From Paracholeplasma brassicae (GTDB taxonomy: Bacteria > Bacillota_I > Bacilli_A > Acholeplasmatales > UBA5453), in assembly GCF_000967915.1 (NCBI RefSeq), contig NC_022549.1:1414366-1478365 (forward strand): DNA of 64,000 bases, given 5' to 3'. The notes beneath the pieces are model-generated. The model saw nothing but the letters and a program-made list of their open reading frames with translations, made no database searches and was not told the DNA's origin. Positions 8,256 through 16,118 of the stretch are shown here, in pieces (the first letter of the stretch is position 1; every line of letters starts with the position of its first letter). The position numbers were made by a program, and so were the translations under genes.

Positions 8256-9860
8256 TTATTCGTTACTTGCCTCATGCGTCATAAACGCAATCAAATCTGT
8301 TTCGTCTAAAGGCATCGAGTAGTAATAGCCTTGTGCGTATTGACAGCCATATCGTTTGACGATTCTTTCTTGGATTTCAGTTTCTACGCCTTCTATGATC
8401 ACAGACAAATCAAGTTCTTTAGCGATGTTAACCATAAATTCTACGACCGGTATTTCAGTATCCGTCGTCACTGAATGAATAAAGGTTCGGTCAATCTTTA
8501 ATATATCAATGGGCAATTTGTGCAAATAAGCTAAGCTCGAATAGCCAGTACCAAAATCATCAATCGATATAATAAAGCCCATTTGTTTAAGGCTTTTTAG
8601 TATTCGAATCGACTCTCTAATATCTTCAATCAGTGCGGTTTCTGTAAGCTCTAACTCAATTCGTGTTGGATCAGCCTTTGTTTCTTTAACCAATTTTGAA
8701 ACCGCCTGTAAAAATTTTGGTGACATCAGCGCTTTTGCAGAAACGTTGATGGATATCTTAATCGGATAGCCTAGCGCATCCAACTTGTTTTGCATAGTCA
8801 CGGCTTCTTTAAATACCCATTCTGATATTTCTCTAATGTTACCACTTCGTTCAGCTAATGGGATAAAATCAAGCGGTGGAATATAACCTTTTTGTTTAGA
8901 AAACCAACGAATTAATGCCTCAACACCCACTACTTTCTTACTTTCTAATGAAACGATTGGTTGAAAATGAAGCTTAAATTCCTTTTGTTCTAGTGCCTGA
9001 TGTAGCAAATTAAGAATTTCAATTTTACGATTTGAATTGATCCGCATTTGATCATTGAAATAAACAATGTTGTCTTTGCCTTTTAATTTCGCTTCAGACA
9101 TGGCAATGTCCGCACAAACAAACAAATCTTTAAACGTATTACCATCAAATGGGTAGATTGCCACCCCACCACTAATAGTGATGAAAAAATCATCGTTATT
9201 GAGTGTAAAAGTTCTTCTTACAGTCGCAAGGTTTTTGGTGATAATGTCTTTAATTTGGACAGGGGATGAAAAAAACATTGCAATCATAAATTCATCGGCG
9301 TTGTGTCTAGCGACAATGGCTTTTTCTGTTTGAAATTTTTTAAGCAATTGAGCAATTTCATTAATTAACTCATCACCTACGTCATGACCATGAAATTCAT
9401 TGATGTTTCTAAAATCATCTAGATCAAAATAGAACAAACCGAAGATTTGATCCGGATTTTCCTTAATGCGTTGTTGTATTTTCTCTTCTAAATAGATTTT
9501 GTTCGGCAATTTTGTTAACTGATCAAAGTAAGCCAGTTCATAGAGTTTATCTTCAAGGGCGTTTTTATCCACATTCGAACGTTTTAAAAGTACGGCTGTA
9601 TCTTCTAAGTTATGAATGGTATTGACGTATAAGTCCATCCGTCTTTTGATTATAATATAGAAAAAAGCACCAGAAACAAGGACATATAAAATGCCTTTAA
9701 CGACTTCAACGCTCATCAGTTGACTTTGAGTGAAACCAAACAACTTAACGAGCCTGTCTGAAAAAATAATCCACAAAAATCCAATAAAATAGTAGATTAA
9801 TATGATCTCAATTGAAGATCTAAGTGCACTATTGTACGCTTTCTTTAATTCATTATTCAT
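8256..9860 (-). CDS. membrane-bound GGDEF(degenerate)-EAL cyclic-di-GMP phosphodiesterase
   Basis: Two N-terminal membrane helices (about 15-33 and 50-72), then a GGDEF-type domain (about 105-270) whose active-site loop reads RHNADEF (185-191) and so is unlikely to make c-di-GMP, then an EAL domain (about 280-525) with the EAL triad at 314-316 and the DDFGTGYSS loop, consistent with an active phosphodiesterase. The degenerate GGDEF may bind GTP or act structurally. I place the start at ATG 9860 (534 aa), eight bases after GGGGTG; a TTG at 9878 has no SD. It follows the 201-aa membrane gene after 19 bases, in one transcription unit. Confidence 0.92.
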   Translation of the reverse strand: MNNELKKAYNSALRSSIEIILIYYFIGFLWIIFSDRLVKLFGFTQSQLMSVEVVKGILYVLVSGAFFYIIIKRRMDLYVNTIHNLEDTAVLLKRSNVDKNALEDKLYELAYFDQLTKLPNKIYLEEKIQQRIKENPDQIFGLFYFDLDDFRNINEFHGHDVGDELINEIAQLLKKFQTEKAIVARHNADEFMIAMFFSSPVQIKDIITKNLATVRRTFTLNNDDFFITISGGVAIYPFDGNTFKDLFVCADIAMSEAKLKGKDNIVYFNDQMRINSNRKIEILNLLHQALEQKEFKLHFQPIVSLESKKVVGVEALIRWFSKQKGYIPPLDFIPLAERSGNIREISEWVFKEAVTMQNKLDALGYPIKISINVSAKALMSPKFLQAVSKLVKETKADPTRIELELTETALIEDIRESIRILKSLKQMGFIISIDDFGTGYSSLAYLHKLPIDILKIDRTFIHSVTTDTEIPVVEFMVNIAKELDLSVIIEGVETEIQERIVKRYGCQYAQGYYYSMPLDETDLIAFMTHEASNE

Positions 9861-9879
9861 TTGATTCACCCCAATCAAC

Positions 9880-10485
9880 TTATATTTTTGATTCGTAATC
9901 CGCTGAGTATATTTGTAGTAATTTTAGTTTTGAAATGTGTGTTTTTCTTCGGTCAAAAAACAACCCTTCAACTGCCTTCCATATAAAAACCCAGGAAGCA
10001 ATCATAAACACTTCTTCAAGCATATAGATACTAAAATACGTATCTAGTAAAATGTTAACTACCATCGATGTTAAACCGAAAATAATCATCAAAAAGCTTT
10101 TAAGGATAATGTCCTTAATGATGATATTTAAATCGATGATGCGTCTTGCTAAACTTCGTTCAACCATGAGTTCAATTTGTTTTAGTAACTCCTCAGATAT
10201 TGATTGATTCGGTAGCGTCACATTAATCTTTACTGGCTTGTATAACGGCACATATTTCGTTGCTTCTTCTAAATAGTTCATAATTTCTTGTGAAATACGT
10301 TTACGAAAAAGCATAGTATATTTTTGATAGATATCTGATTCTTTTTGAATTTCAAGGTCGATGTTTGCGTAGGACTCGTCTTCATCGTATTCGATATAAG
10401 CGATTTGCTGTTGAACTTCTTTGTCTGCTTCTTTAAACTTGTTTAATTGACCGGTTTGCTTGACTTTTTCTAGTTCTTTATTCAT
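9880..10485 (-). CDS. membrane protein of unknown family, in the c-di-GMP cluster
   Basis: 201 aa. The first 130 residues are hydrophilic and helical with many charged residues; two membrane helices follow (about 128-150 and 152-175), then a short basic tail (FFDRRKTHISKLKL). An SD (AAGGGG) precedes ATG 10485. I do not recognise a named domain. Its position between two c-di-GMP enzymes and its close spacing to the EAL gene suggest a shared membrane signalling role, which is an inference from context only. Confidence 0.65.
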   Translation of the reverse strand: MNKELEKVKQTGQLNKFKEADKEVQQQIAYIEYDEDESYANIDLEIQKESDIYQKYTMLFRKRISQEIMNYLEEATKYVPLYKPVKINVTLPNQSISEELLKQIELMVERSLARRIIDLNIIIKDIILKSFLMIIFGLTSMVVNILLDTYFSIYMLEEVFMIASWVFIWKAVEGLFFDRRKTHISKLKLLQIYSADYESKI

Positions 10486-10555
10486 AATTGACCCCTTTAC
10501 TTGATACTCAAATTATACGTTATTTTGATGTAATCCGCAAATTACTTACTTATTA

Positions 10556-12595
10556 TTATTTCTTATACGTTTCATTTTTCTTCTGAAAAAATGGTTCCGA
10601 TCCAAAGTGTTTTATAAAAACATCGACTAAACTAGGATCAAACTGAGTGCCTCGATTCTCTTTTATTTCAATCATGGCTGCCTCATGCGTCTTTTGTTCA
10701 TTGTAGGGTCGTTTATTGACCATCGCATCGTAAGCATCAGCTATACTTAAGATTCGTGCTCTTAATGGTATTTGCTCGCCTTTTAACCCTCGTGGGTATC
10801 CATTCCCATCGTATCTTTCATGGTGAGACAATATGTCAGATGCCACTTCAAAATATTCAGGAACAGTCGATAAAATACGATAACCAATCTCTGGATGTTT
10901 TTTTACTTTTTCCCATTCTTGTGTCGAAAGCTGATCCTTTTTATTTAGAACTTCTTCGTCTATGGCAATTTTACCGATGTCATGAAGAAAGCTAATCACT
11001 TCTAATAAGCCAAGCTGTTCGCTATCTAAACCAATTGCTAGTCCTAATGCTTTTGAAACGACCGACACTCTCTTACAATGCGCTTCTTCACGCGGATTCT
11101 TCTCATAGAGTGTTTTTTGTAGGGTCTTAATCAACAGATTACGATTCGAAGAAATGCTCGCAATCTTGTGAGCGTACATATTTTCTTCGGCTTTTCTTGC
11201 TACTTGTTTAACTTCATCTAAATGATAAGCGGTTGAATAGCCAAAGCTAACCGAGATTGAAACCCCTTTGACCGCTGTTTGACTTAAGTCGCTGTTAAGC
11301 TCATTAATGAGTTGATTCGTAAATTGATCACTAGAATTAGGTAGCAATATGACAAACTCATCGCCACCGATACGATAAACTTCGCCATAGGTGTTAAAGT
11401 GCTTAGTCATCACTTGAGAAGCTTTTACTAATAATTCATCGCCGGCGTCATGTGAAAAAGCGTCATTCATTAACTTAAGACCGTTGATATCTGCCATGAC
11501 AATCGACAATGGGAAGTCTTTGTTGATCTCCAATTGTGCTAATTTTTCTTGATACAAGCGTCGATTACCTAAGCCAGTCAAGTGGTCGTAATATGACAGA
11601 TAAAGTATTGAATTTTCATAGTTTTTTCGTTCGGTTACTTCATAGGAAATTACCGTAACGCCGATCACTTGATTTTGTTTAAGTATTGGCGTATAACGCT
11701 CCTCATAAAACTTATTTTGAGACGTCTCAATCTCTATCGTCTTTACGAGTGTCTGTCCTTGTAAAGCGTGAAATAACATGTCGGAAATCCGTTCCCTCAT
11801 TTTAGAATTCAGTATTTTATCTAAGTAATCATCACCAACGTTAATCGCGATACCATAGTAATTGTTCATTGATTTTTGATGAAAACGATTATAGGCCAAG
11901 TACTTTAGGTTTAAATCCAAAGCAAAAATCTCCATCGAGTTTGGTGAATCGATGATTGATTTCAACAGGAGTTCTTGTTCCTGTAGTGTCTTTGTTATTT
12001 CGATTCGATCTTTTTGGTTCTTAATAACCAGCAACAACAACATACTAACCACTGGAAAAACAACGATAAATGGAACAAATGTTTCACGCATTAAAATGAA
12101 GTTGTTTGGGTATGAGATCATAACAAACCCCGACCATACAAGCAAATGAACCAACAGACCAAACAAATAAAACTCAATAACGATACTCTTTAGTTGAAGT
12201 ACTTTTCTAATGTGATGCCAAGATAGACCAATTCCAACCGATATTAGGATGGTAAAAACACCCGAGTATACCCCAGACCCACCAATAATCATACGGTAGA
12301 TGATTGGTAAAATCATAGAAACAAGTGCTGGTATTAAACCAAAGAAATACGCTGAGACGCTTAAGATGACACTTCTAACGTCAAATATTAACCCCTCTTG
12401 AATTGACCAAGGATTTATCATAATCATCAAGATAAACAATCCAATGATAATACCAGAGAGAATTGAGGGAACTATTTTTTTCGATTTTGGTGAAACATTG
12501 GATGCCGCATATAAAAAGCCTAATCCAAAAAGCAAAATTATGTTATTTAATATTTCGATATAGTTATTACTAATCCCCTCAAGAAATTCAATCAC
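10556..12595 (-). CDS. 5TMR_LYT-PAS-GGDEF-HD-GYP cyclic-di-GMP signalling protein
   Basis: A 679-aa multidomain sensor. Residues 1-200: about six membrane helices with the 5TM-5TMR_LYT signature (FDVRSV near 71-76, GGSGVYSG at 105-112). Residues 205-330: PAS domain. Residues 335-485: diguanylate cyclase domain with an intact GGDEF (410-414). Residues 495-665: HD-GYP phosphodiesterase with HDIGK (538-542) and HHERYDGNGYP (591-601). Both synthesis and breakdown sites look intact, so output could switch with the sensed signal. Translation appears to start at GTG 12595. A -10-like TATAAT lies about 50 bases upstream. Confidence 0.92.
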   Translation of the reverse strand: MIEFLEGISNNYIEILNNIILLFGLGFLYAASNVSPKSKKIVPSILSGIIIGLFILMIMINPWSIQEGLIFDVRSVILSVSAYFFGLIPALVSMILPIIYRMIIGGSGVYSGVFTILISVGIGLSWHHIRKVLQLKSIVIEFYLFGLLVHLLVWSGFVMISYPNNFILMRETFVPFIVVFPVVSMLLLLVIKNQKDRIEITKTLQEQELLLKSIIDSPNSMEIFALDLNLKYLAYNRFHQKSMNNYYGIAINVGDDYLDKILNSKMRERISDMLFHALQGQTLVKTIEIETSQNKFYEERYTPILKQNQVIGVTVISYEVTERKNYENSILYLSYYDHLTGLGNRRLYQEKLAQLEINKDFPLSIVMADINGLKLMNDAFSHDAGDELLVKASQVMTKHFNTYGEVYRIGGDEFVILLPNSSDQFTNQLINELNSDLSQTAVKGVSISVSFGYSTAYHLDEVKQVARKAEENMYAHKIASISSNRNLLIKTLQKTLYEKNPREEAHCKRVSVVSKALGLAIGLDSEQLGLLEVISFLHDIGKIAIDEEVLNKKDQLSTQEWEKVKKHPEIGYRILSTVPEYFEVASDILSHHERYDGNGYPRGLKGEQIPLRARILSIADAYDAMVNKRPYNEQKTHEAAMIEIKENRGTQFDPSLVDVFIKHFGSEPFFQKKNETYKK

Positions 12596-12692
12596 AGGAA
12601 AACCCCCATACGTTTATAAAATTTACATCATTCTATATGATTATTATACCTTGTTTTCAATTAATTTACGTAATAAATGAAGCCAATATAAA

Positions 12693-12727
12693 AAAGAAAG
12701 ATAAACGGGGGGTGTTTATCTTTCTTT
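12693..12727 (-). terminator. 14-bp perfect terminator hairpin
   Basis: AAAGAAAGATAAAC (12693-12706) pairs with GTTTATCTTTCTTT (12714-12727), seven-base loop; the minus strand continues TTTTTTATATT. The U-tract favours minus-strand use, ending the candidate RNA. Confidence 0.85.
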
Positions 12728-12918
12728 ACTTGAATTTTTAGGAATTGAGTTTTTGGCACTCATTAATCTTAAATTGCTTTGGGGAATTTAAGTTATTTCG
12801 TGCCATTGACTCAAATGACATTAAGAATGTCTCAGGCATCGATCAAAATAGACAAGTGGTTAGTGGGGACTATGTACTTTGAATATTATCACGATATAAC
12901 GGCATAAGCCTTGCCTTT
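12693..12918 (-). ncRNA. candidate structured small RNA or leader, unknown class
   Basis: A gene-free stretch of about 410 bases (12596-13006) holds a compact structured unit. It has a promoter (12925-12953), then a GGCA/TGCC hairpin, a GACATT-CTT-AATGTC hairpin, and a 70-base three-tier helix: TTGAGT/ACTCAA (12745-12750 and 12809-12814), TGGCAC/GTGCCA (12754-12759 and 12800-12805), CTTAAATT/AATTTAAG (12768-12775 and 12785-12792). It ends in a 14-bp perfect terminator (12693-12727). I could not match it to GEMM-I/II, 6S, SRP RNA, RNase P RNA or tmRNA by eye. It is either a free small RNA or a leader for the GGDEF/HD-GYP gene. Confidence 0.5.
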
Positions 12919-12924
12919 AAACAC

Positions 12925-12953
12925 ATTTTATATCGACACAACCAAATAAGCAA
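12925..12953 (-). promoter_or_regulatory. possible promoter of the candidate RNA
   Basis: -35 TTGCTT (12948-12953), 17-bp spacer, -10 TAAAAT (12925-12930), located just after the terminator of the FlaR-like gene. Confidence 0.5.
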
Positions 12954-12989
12954 GGACACATATGTCCTAATCGACACTGAGTAAAAAAA

Positions 12990-13011
12990 AATAATCGAAT
13001 GTTCGACTATT
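12990..13011 (-). terminator. terminator of the FlaR-like gene
   Basis: AATAGTCGAA / TTCGATTATT hairpin containing the stop codon, followed by eight T on the minus strand. Confidence 0.75.
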
Positions 13012-13489
13012 TATTGTTTTGAGGACTAATTCCTAACTTTAATAGGTAGTCATCTAATTGTTTTTGATTTTTAATAACACAAACTTTATCCGGATGTCTC
13101 TTGATGAGATGATTAAACTTTTGTTGACGATATTTATTACGTCCACTATAAAGAAGCCATTTCATCCAACCTTGATTCTTTGTCTTACGCGCTTGATACG
13201 CATTTTTTAAACATGTAAAGCGATTAAACTTTAATACAATAATCAGGCTGGCTTGTTCAGCTCTTTCTAAAAATTGACAAGAACTGTAATTACCATTAAT
13301 AACCCAATTTTCATTTTTACGTAAAAAGCGATTCAATTGCTGATAACTTAGTTTCTTTGGTTGTTTTACTCTATTTTCATCGTAAATAATGTCTTCCATA
13401 TTGAGTTGAGTTAATTGGTATTTATCACTAAATAAACTTGCTAATTTTGCTTTACCCGTTGAGGCATAACCTATAATCATAATCTTCAT
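13007..13489 (-). CDS. FlaR-like / adenylate-kinase-like P-loop protein
   Basis: A 160-aa P-loop protein of the DNA topology modulation (FlaR) / AAA_17 kinase-like group: N-terminal strand MKIMIIGYAS, TGKAKLA loop, WVINGNY segment, IVLKF strand and a Lys-rich RKTKNQGW motif near the lid. The Walker A reads GYASTGKA; the usual Ser/Thr after GK is Ala, so nucleotide binding may be weak. I chose ATG 13489; a longer frame from TTG 13552 runs across a TATAAT-like promoter (13535-13540) and lacks an SD. Function of this family is poorly defined; it probably phosphorylates or binds a small substrate. Confidence 0.7.
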   Translation of the reverse strand: MKIMIIGYASTGKAKLASLFSDKYQLTQLNMEDIIYDENRVKQPKKLSYQQLNRFLRKNENWVINGNYSSCQFLERAEQASLIIVLKFNRFTCLKNAYQARKTKNQGWMKWLLYSGRNKYRQQKFNHLIKRHPDKVCVIKNQKQLDDYLLKLGISPQNNK

Positions 13490-13689
13490 GTGTTTAATTT
13501 GTACTCCGTTAATCAGTTTTGTCACACAAAAAGTATTATACACCTTTTTCAATAAAAGTCCAGTTTTGTTTTAAATTCTTTGATTATTAAAAAATTGAGT
13601 GAGACATTTTTAATTCTACCCTAATAGAACGTCATAGTTATTTTCATATAAGAAACAATTTCATGCATAAACGGTAATTTAATCACATC

Positions 13690-13866
13690 AGATTTACTAA
13701 CACCTTGTCTTGGTTTTCACTCAAGAATCGAGTAGAGGCTAATAATTAAAATATTTCTCCCCTCTCACCTCACGATGGATACCTTGTGCTTCGTTAGTGT
13801 TTGGTTAGTGAGTACCCCCACAGTGGACTTTCACCACCTAGTTATATGCCATACCCGGCACACACG
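13690..13866 (-). mobile_element. truncated group II intron (5' domain I fragment)
   Basis: On the minus strand the segment starts GTGTGCCGGG (13855-13864) and continues through AGGTGGTGAAAGTCCAC and AAGGTATCCATCGTGAGG, which are domain I landmarks of bacterial group II introns with LtrA-type ORFs. No reverse transcriptase and no domain V are visible downstream: the gene-free stretch 13561-13905 ends in the FlaR-like promoter. It is therefore a 5' fragment. Nothing else is recognisable in that stretch. Confidence 0.6.
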
Positions 13867-13867
13867 A

Positions 13868-13895
13868 AAAAAAATACGACTAATTGTCGTATTTA
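13868..13895 (-). terminator. terminator of the tRNA operon
   Basis: AAATACGAC-loop-GTCGTATTT followed by a run of T on the minus strand, ten bases after tRNA-Gly. Confidence 0.9.
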
Positions 13896-13905
13896 AAATT
13901 CACTT

Positions 13906-13978
13906 GGAGCGGGTGATGGGAATCGAACCCACGTCAACAGCTTGGAAGGCTGTGGTTCTACCATTAAACTACACCCGC
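13906..13978 (-). tRNA. tRNA-Gly (TCC)
   Basis: Acceptor GCGGGTG/CACCCGC, discriminator U, encoded CCA, anticodon loop CTTCCAA giving TCC. Last gene of the four-tRNA operon. Confidence 0.95.
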
Positions 13979-13987
13979 AATTCTAAG

Positions 13988-14064
13988 TGGTCGGGAAGAC
14001 AGGATTTGAACCTGCGACCTCCTGGTCCCAAACCAGGCGCTCTACCAAGCTAAGCTACTTCCCG
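13988..14064 (-). tRNA. tRNA-Pro (TGG)
   Basis: Acceptor CGGGAAG, anticodon loop TTTGGGA giving TGG, canonical T loop GGTTCAAATCC, encoded CCA. Nine bases before tRNA-Gly. Confidence 0.95.
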
Positions 14065-14065
14065 A

Positions 14066-14142
14066 TGGCGTACCCAGGAGGACTTGAACCCCCAACCTTT
14101 TGATCCGTAGTCAAACGCTCTATCCAATTGAGCTATGAGTAC
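14066..14142 (-). tRNA. tRNA-Arg (ACG)
   Basis: Acceptor GTACTCA, anticodon loop CTACGGA giving ACG (A34 would be edited to inosine to read CGN), encoded CCA. Separated from tRNA-Pro by a single base. Confidence 0.94.
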
Positions 14143-14150
14143 ATTTGTTA

Positions 14151-14226
14151 TGGTGACCCGTACGGGATTCGAACCCGTGAATGCATGCGTGAAAGGCATG
14201 TGAGTTAACCGTTTCTCCAACGGGCC
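14151..14226 (-). tRNA. tRNA-Glu (TTC)
   Basis: Acceptor GGCCCGT/ACGGGTC, anticodon loop CTTTCAC giving TTC, encoded CCA. First gene of the operon Glu-Arg-Pro-Gly. Confidence 0.95.
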
Positions 14227-14239
14227 AATTTTTAACAAG

Positions 14240-14277
14240 CGCATTTATAATTATACCATCAAAAATGCGATTGTCAA
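14240..14277 (-). promoter_or_regulatory. tRNA operon promoter with inverted repeat around the -10
   Basis: -35 TTGACA (14272-14277), 16-bp spacer, -10 TATAAT (14250-14255). CGCATTT (14240-14246) and AAATGCG (14263-14269) bracket the -10, the same layout as at tRNA-Cys but with a different sequence. GCGC lies at the start site. Confidence 0.75.
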
Positions 14278-14299
14278 TACGTTTTTCACTTTTTTTCAA

Positions 14300-14845
14300 T
14301 TAAAACAAAATACTGTTTTTGATTTGTTTAGCAGTGTCTTTTGACTTAACAAAAGCAATGATTTCTAGCGCAAATTCAATCGTTGCACCTGCGCCACGAC
14401 CAGTAATTATTTTCCCGTCAGTGACTGCTTTTAGTTCCTCTTTGTATATCCCCTTATAAGATTCTTCTTGAAGACCTTTATAAATGGTATATTGCTTGTT
14501 TTCTAATATGCCCATTTCACCTAGAAAACGAGGTCCTGCACAAATTGCTGCAATCATTTTATCCTCAGTTTCAAAGATTTTAGCCAAGCTCTTTATTCTT
14601 GTATCCGATTCGATAATCATGGCTACGTATTTACCACCAGGTATTACTAGGAAACCATAGTCATCTAAATCAACTTCGTCCATGTGATAATCCACTTTTA
14701 CGTCTAACCCGAAAGCCGTTGTAATTTCTTTGGTTTCATTGTATGTCACTGTGTCAATCTCGATTTGGGCACGCTTTAATAAAGCCCTAGTTCCTAACGC
14801 TTCTAAATCTTCACAAAAATCAGATAAAATAAGTAAGCCTTTCAT
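14300..14845 (-). CDS. DJ-1/PfpI family protein
   Basis: A 181-aa flavodoxin-like fold protein of the DJ-1/ThiJ/PfpI superfamily. It has the early acidic EDLEA segment, the VIPGGKY turn, and the nucleophile elbow AAICAGPRFL with the reactive Cys, followed by a RGAGATIEFAL segment like the GPGTA.FAL motif of YajL/DJ-1. Members act as chaperones or glyoxalase/deglycase-type stress proteins; the precise activity cannot be read from sequence. It sits four bases after mtnN and is likely co-transcribed with mtnN, udk and the MATE gene. Confidence 0.87.
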   Translation of the reverse strand: MKGLLILSDFCEDLEALGTRALLKRAQIEIDTVTYNETKEITTAFGLDVKVDYHMDEVDLDDYGFLVIPGGKYVAMIIESDTRIKSLAKIFETEDKMIAAICAGPRFLGEMGILENKQYTIYKGLQEESYKGIYKEELKAVTDGKIITGRGAGATIEFALEIIAFVKSKDTAKQIKNSILF

Positions 14846-14849
14846 ACGT

Positions 14850-15491
14850 TTAACCCTCCATGAAATAGTGTTTGATTAATTCATATAAGCGAATACTACA
14901 ATTCTTTTCAAATGTTTTGTAATCCTCATGTTGTGAATCCTCACCAATGACATCGGATACCACTTTAATTGCCGCAATTGGAACAGCAAAACGATAACTA
15001 ACTTGATACAAGGCAGCGCCTTCCATATCAAAAACACCTGTTAAATCCGTGTTTAAGGTGAAGGAATCACCCGTGTAAAGTCTTGCTTCTTTTGCATTTA
15101 AAAGTCTCTTAAACTTCATAATTGATGCCTGATTTGATTCGTAGTATACTGGCATTCTCGGTACTTGTCCTTTTTCATAACCAAATACGGTTAAATCAAA
15201 ATCATGGTAGCTCGCTTCATTGATAACGACAACTTCGTTTGATGTAAAAGGTTTTGTTGCTCCTACGATGCCAATATTGATTACCTCTTCAATGTTATAA
15301 CAAGATAACACAGCGCTAAGTGACATTGCAGCGTTAGTTTTTCCTATTCCTGTTTGTAGAACCATTACTTCTTCATCATTTATTTTACCACTATAAAGTT
15401 CTATTTGTCCATTAAATCTTATCTTAGATAATCCAAACCCTTCGATGATTTGACTAATCTCTTCTATCATTGCTCCGACAATTAATTTCAT
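14850..15491 (-). CDS. mtnN: 5'-methylthioadenosine/S-adenosylhomocysteine nucleosidase
   Basis: A 213-aa phosphorylase-superfamily enzyme cleaving MTA and SAH to adenine plus the thioribose. It has the GAMIEEI N-terminus with the catalytic Glu, the TGIGKTNAA loop, NIGIVGA, the FDMEGAA substrate loop and the late VSDV aspartate. Length is normal (about 230). Its ATG overlaps the udk stop (ATGA). It recycles by-products of methylation and of spermidine chemistry, although spermidine is probably imported here by PotABCD. Confidence 0.92.
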   Translation of the reverse strand: MKLIVGAMIEEISQIIEGFGLSKIRFNGQIELYSGKINDEEVMVLQTGIGKTNAAMSLSAVLSCYNIEEVINIGIVGATKPFTSNEVVVINEASYHDFDLTVFGYEKGQVPRMPVYYESNQASIMKFKRLLNAKEARLYTGDSFTLNTDLTGVFDMEGAALYQVSYRFAVPIAAIKVVSDVIGEDSQHEDYKTFEKNCSIRLYELIKHYFMEG

Positions 15492-16114
15492 TTATCTTCA
15501 CCCAAAATCATTTTGATTTTTGACACGATAATATCAACCGCTACGCTATGTTTATAATCATTAGGGATAATCACATCTGCAAATCGCTTGGTTGGTTTAA
15601 CGTGTTTATGATGCATCGGTTTTACGGTATTTAAATACTGATCAATGACGCTTTCAACCGTTCTTCCACGTTCTGCGATGTCTCTTTGAAGACGTCTAAT
15701 GAATCTTGTGTCATCATCTAATTCAACATAGAGTTTGATATCACTAAGTTCTCTTATTCTTGAATCTGTTAATATTAAAATTCCTTCTAATATAATCACT
15801 TTCTTAGGTTCAATTCTTCTTGTTTCTGCACTTCTGTTGTTAGTAACAAAATTATAGGTTGGACAGTCAATTGCGTGACCTTTCAGTAACCCATCGATAT
15901 GTGAAACAAGCAAGTCGTTGTCAAGCGAACTCGGATGATCGTAATTAATTTTGATTCGATCGTCCATCGAAAGATTCGTTTGATCTAAATAATAATCATC
16001 GTGTTTAATTATCTCAACGTCTTTTAAATCTAATTTATCTAAGATTTCTTTGACAACGGTTGTTTTCCCTGAAGCACTACCACCTGCAACAGCAATTATT
16101 ACTGGTTTTCTCAT
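15488..16114 (-). CDS. udk: uridine kinase
   Basis: A 208-aa P-loop uridine/cytidine kinase. Walker A GGSASGKTT near residue 11, HDDYYLDQ, NYDHPSS, NFVTNNRS and the LEGILIL Walker B region are all present. It phosphorylates uridine or cytidine in pyrimidine salvage, fitting the extracellular 5'-nucleotidase elsewhere in the window. I start it at ATG 16114, preceded by GAGGGG; a TTG at 16129 precedes that SD. It begins five bases after the MATE stop, and ends in an ATGA overlap with mtnN. Confidence 0.94.
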   Translation of the reverse strand: MRKPVIIAVAGGSASGKTTVVKEILDKLDLKDVEIIKHDDYYLDQTNLSMDDRIKINYDHPSSLDNDLLVSHIDGLLKGHAIDCPTYNFVTNNRSAETRRIEPKKVIILEGILILTDSRIRELSDIKLYVELDDDTRFIRRLQRDIAERGRTVESVIDQYLNTVKPMHHKHVKPTKRFADVIIPNDYKHSVAVDIIVSKIKMILGEDK

Positions 16115-16118
16115 TTTT

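Noticed and set aside
12838-12995. Plus-strand coding-like stretch (DQNRQVVSGDYVL, then FKHILYRHNQIS)
   Set aside because: It is broken by a stop, has no start or SD, and overlaps the candidate RNA; protein similarity is not convincing.
13775-14244. Short frames through the tRNA cluster and intron fragment
   Set aside because: They read across tRNA genes on both strands.
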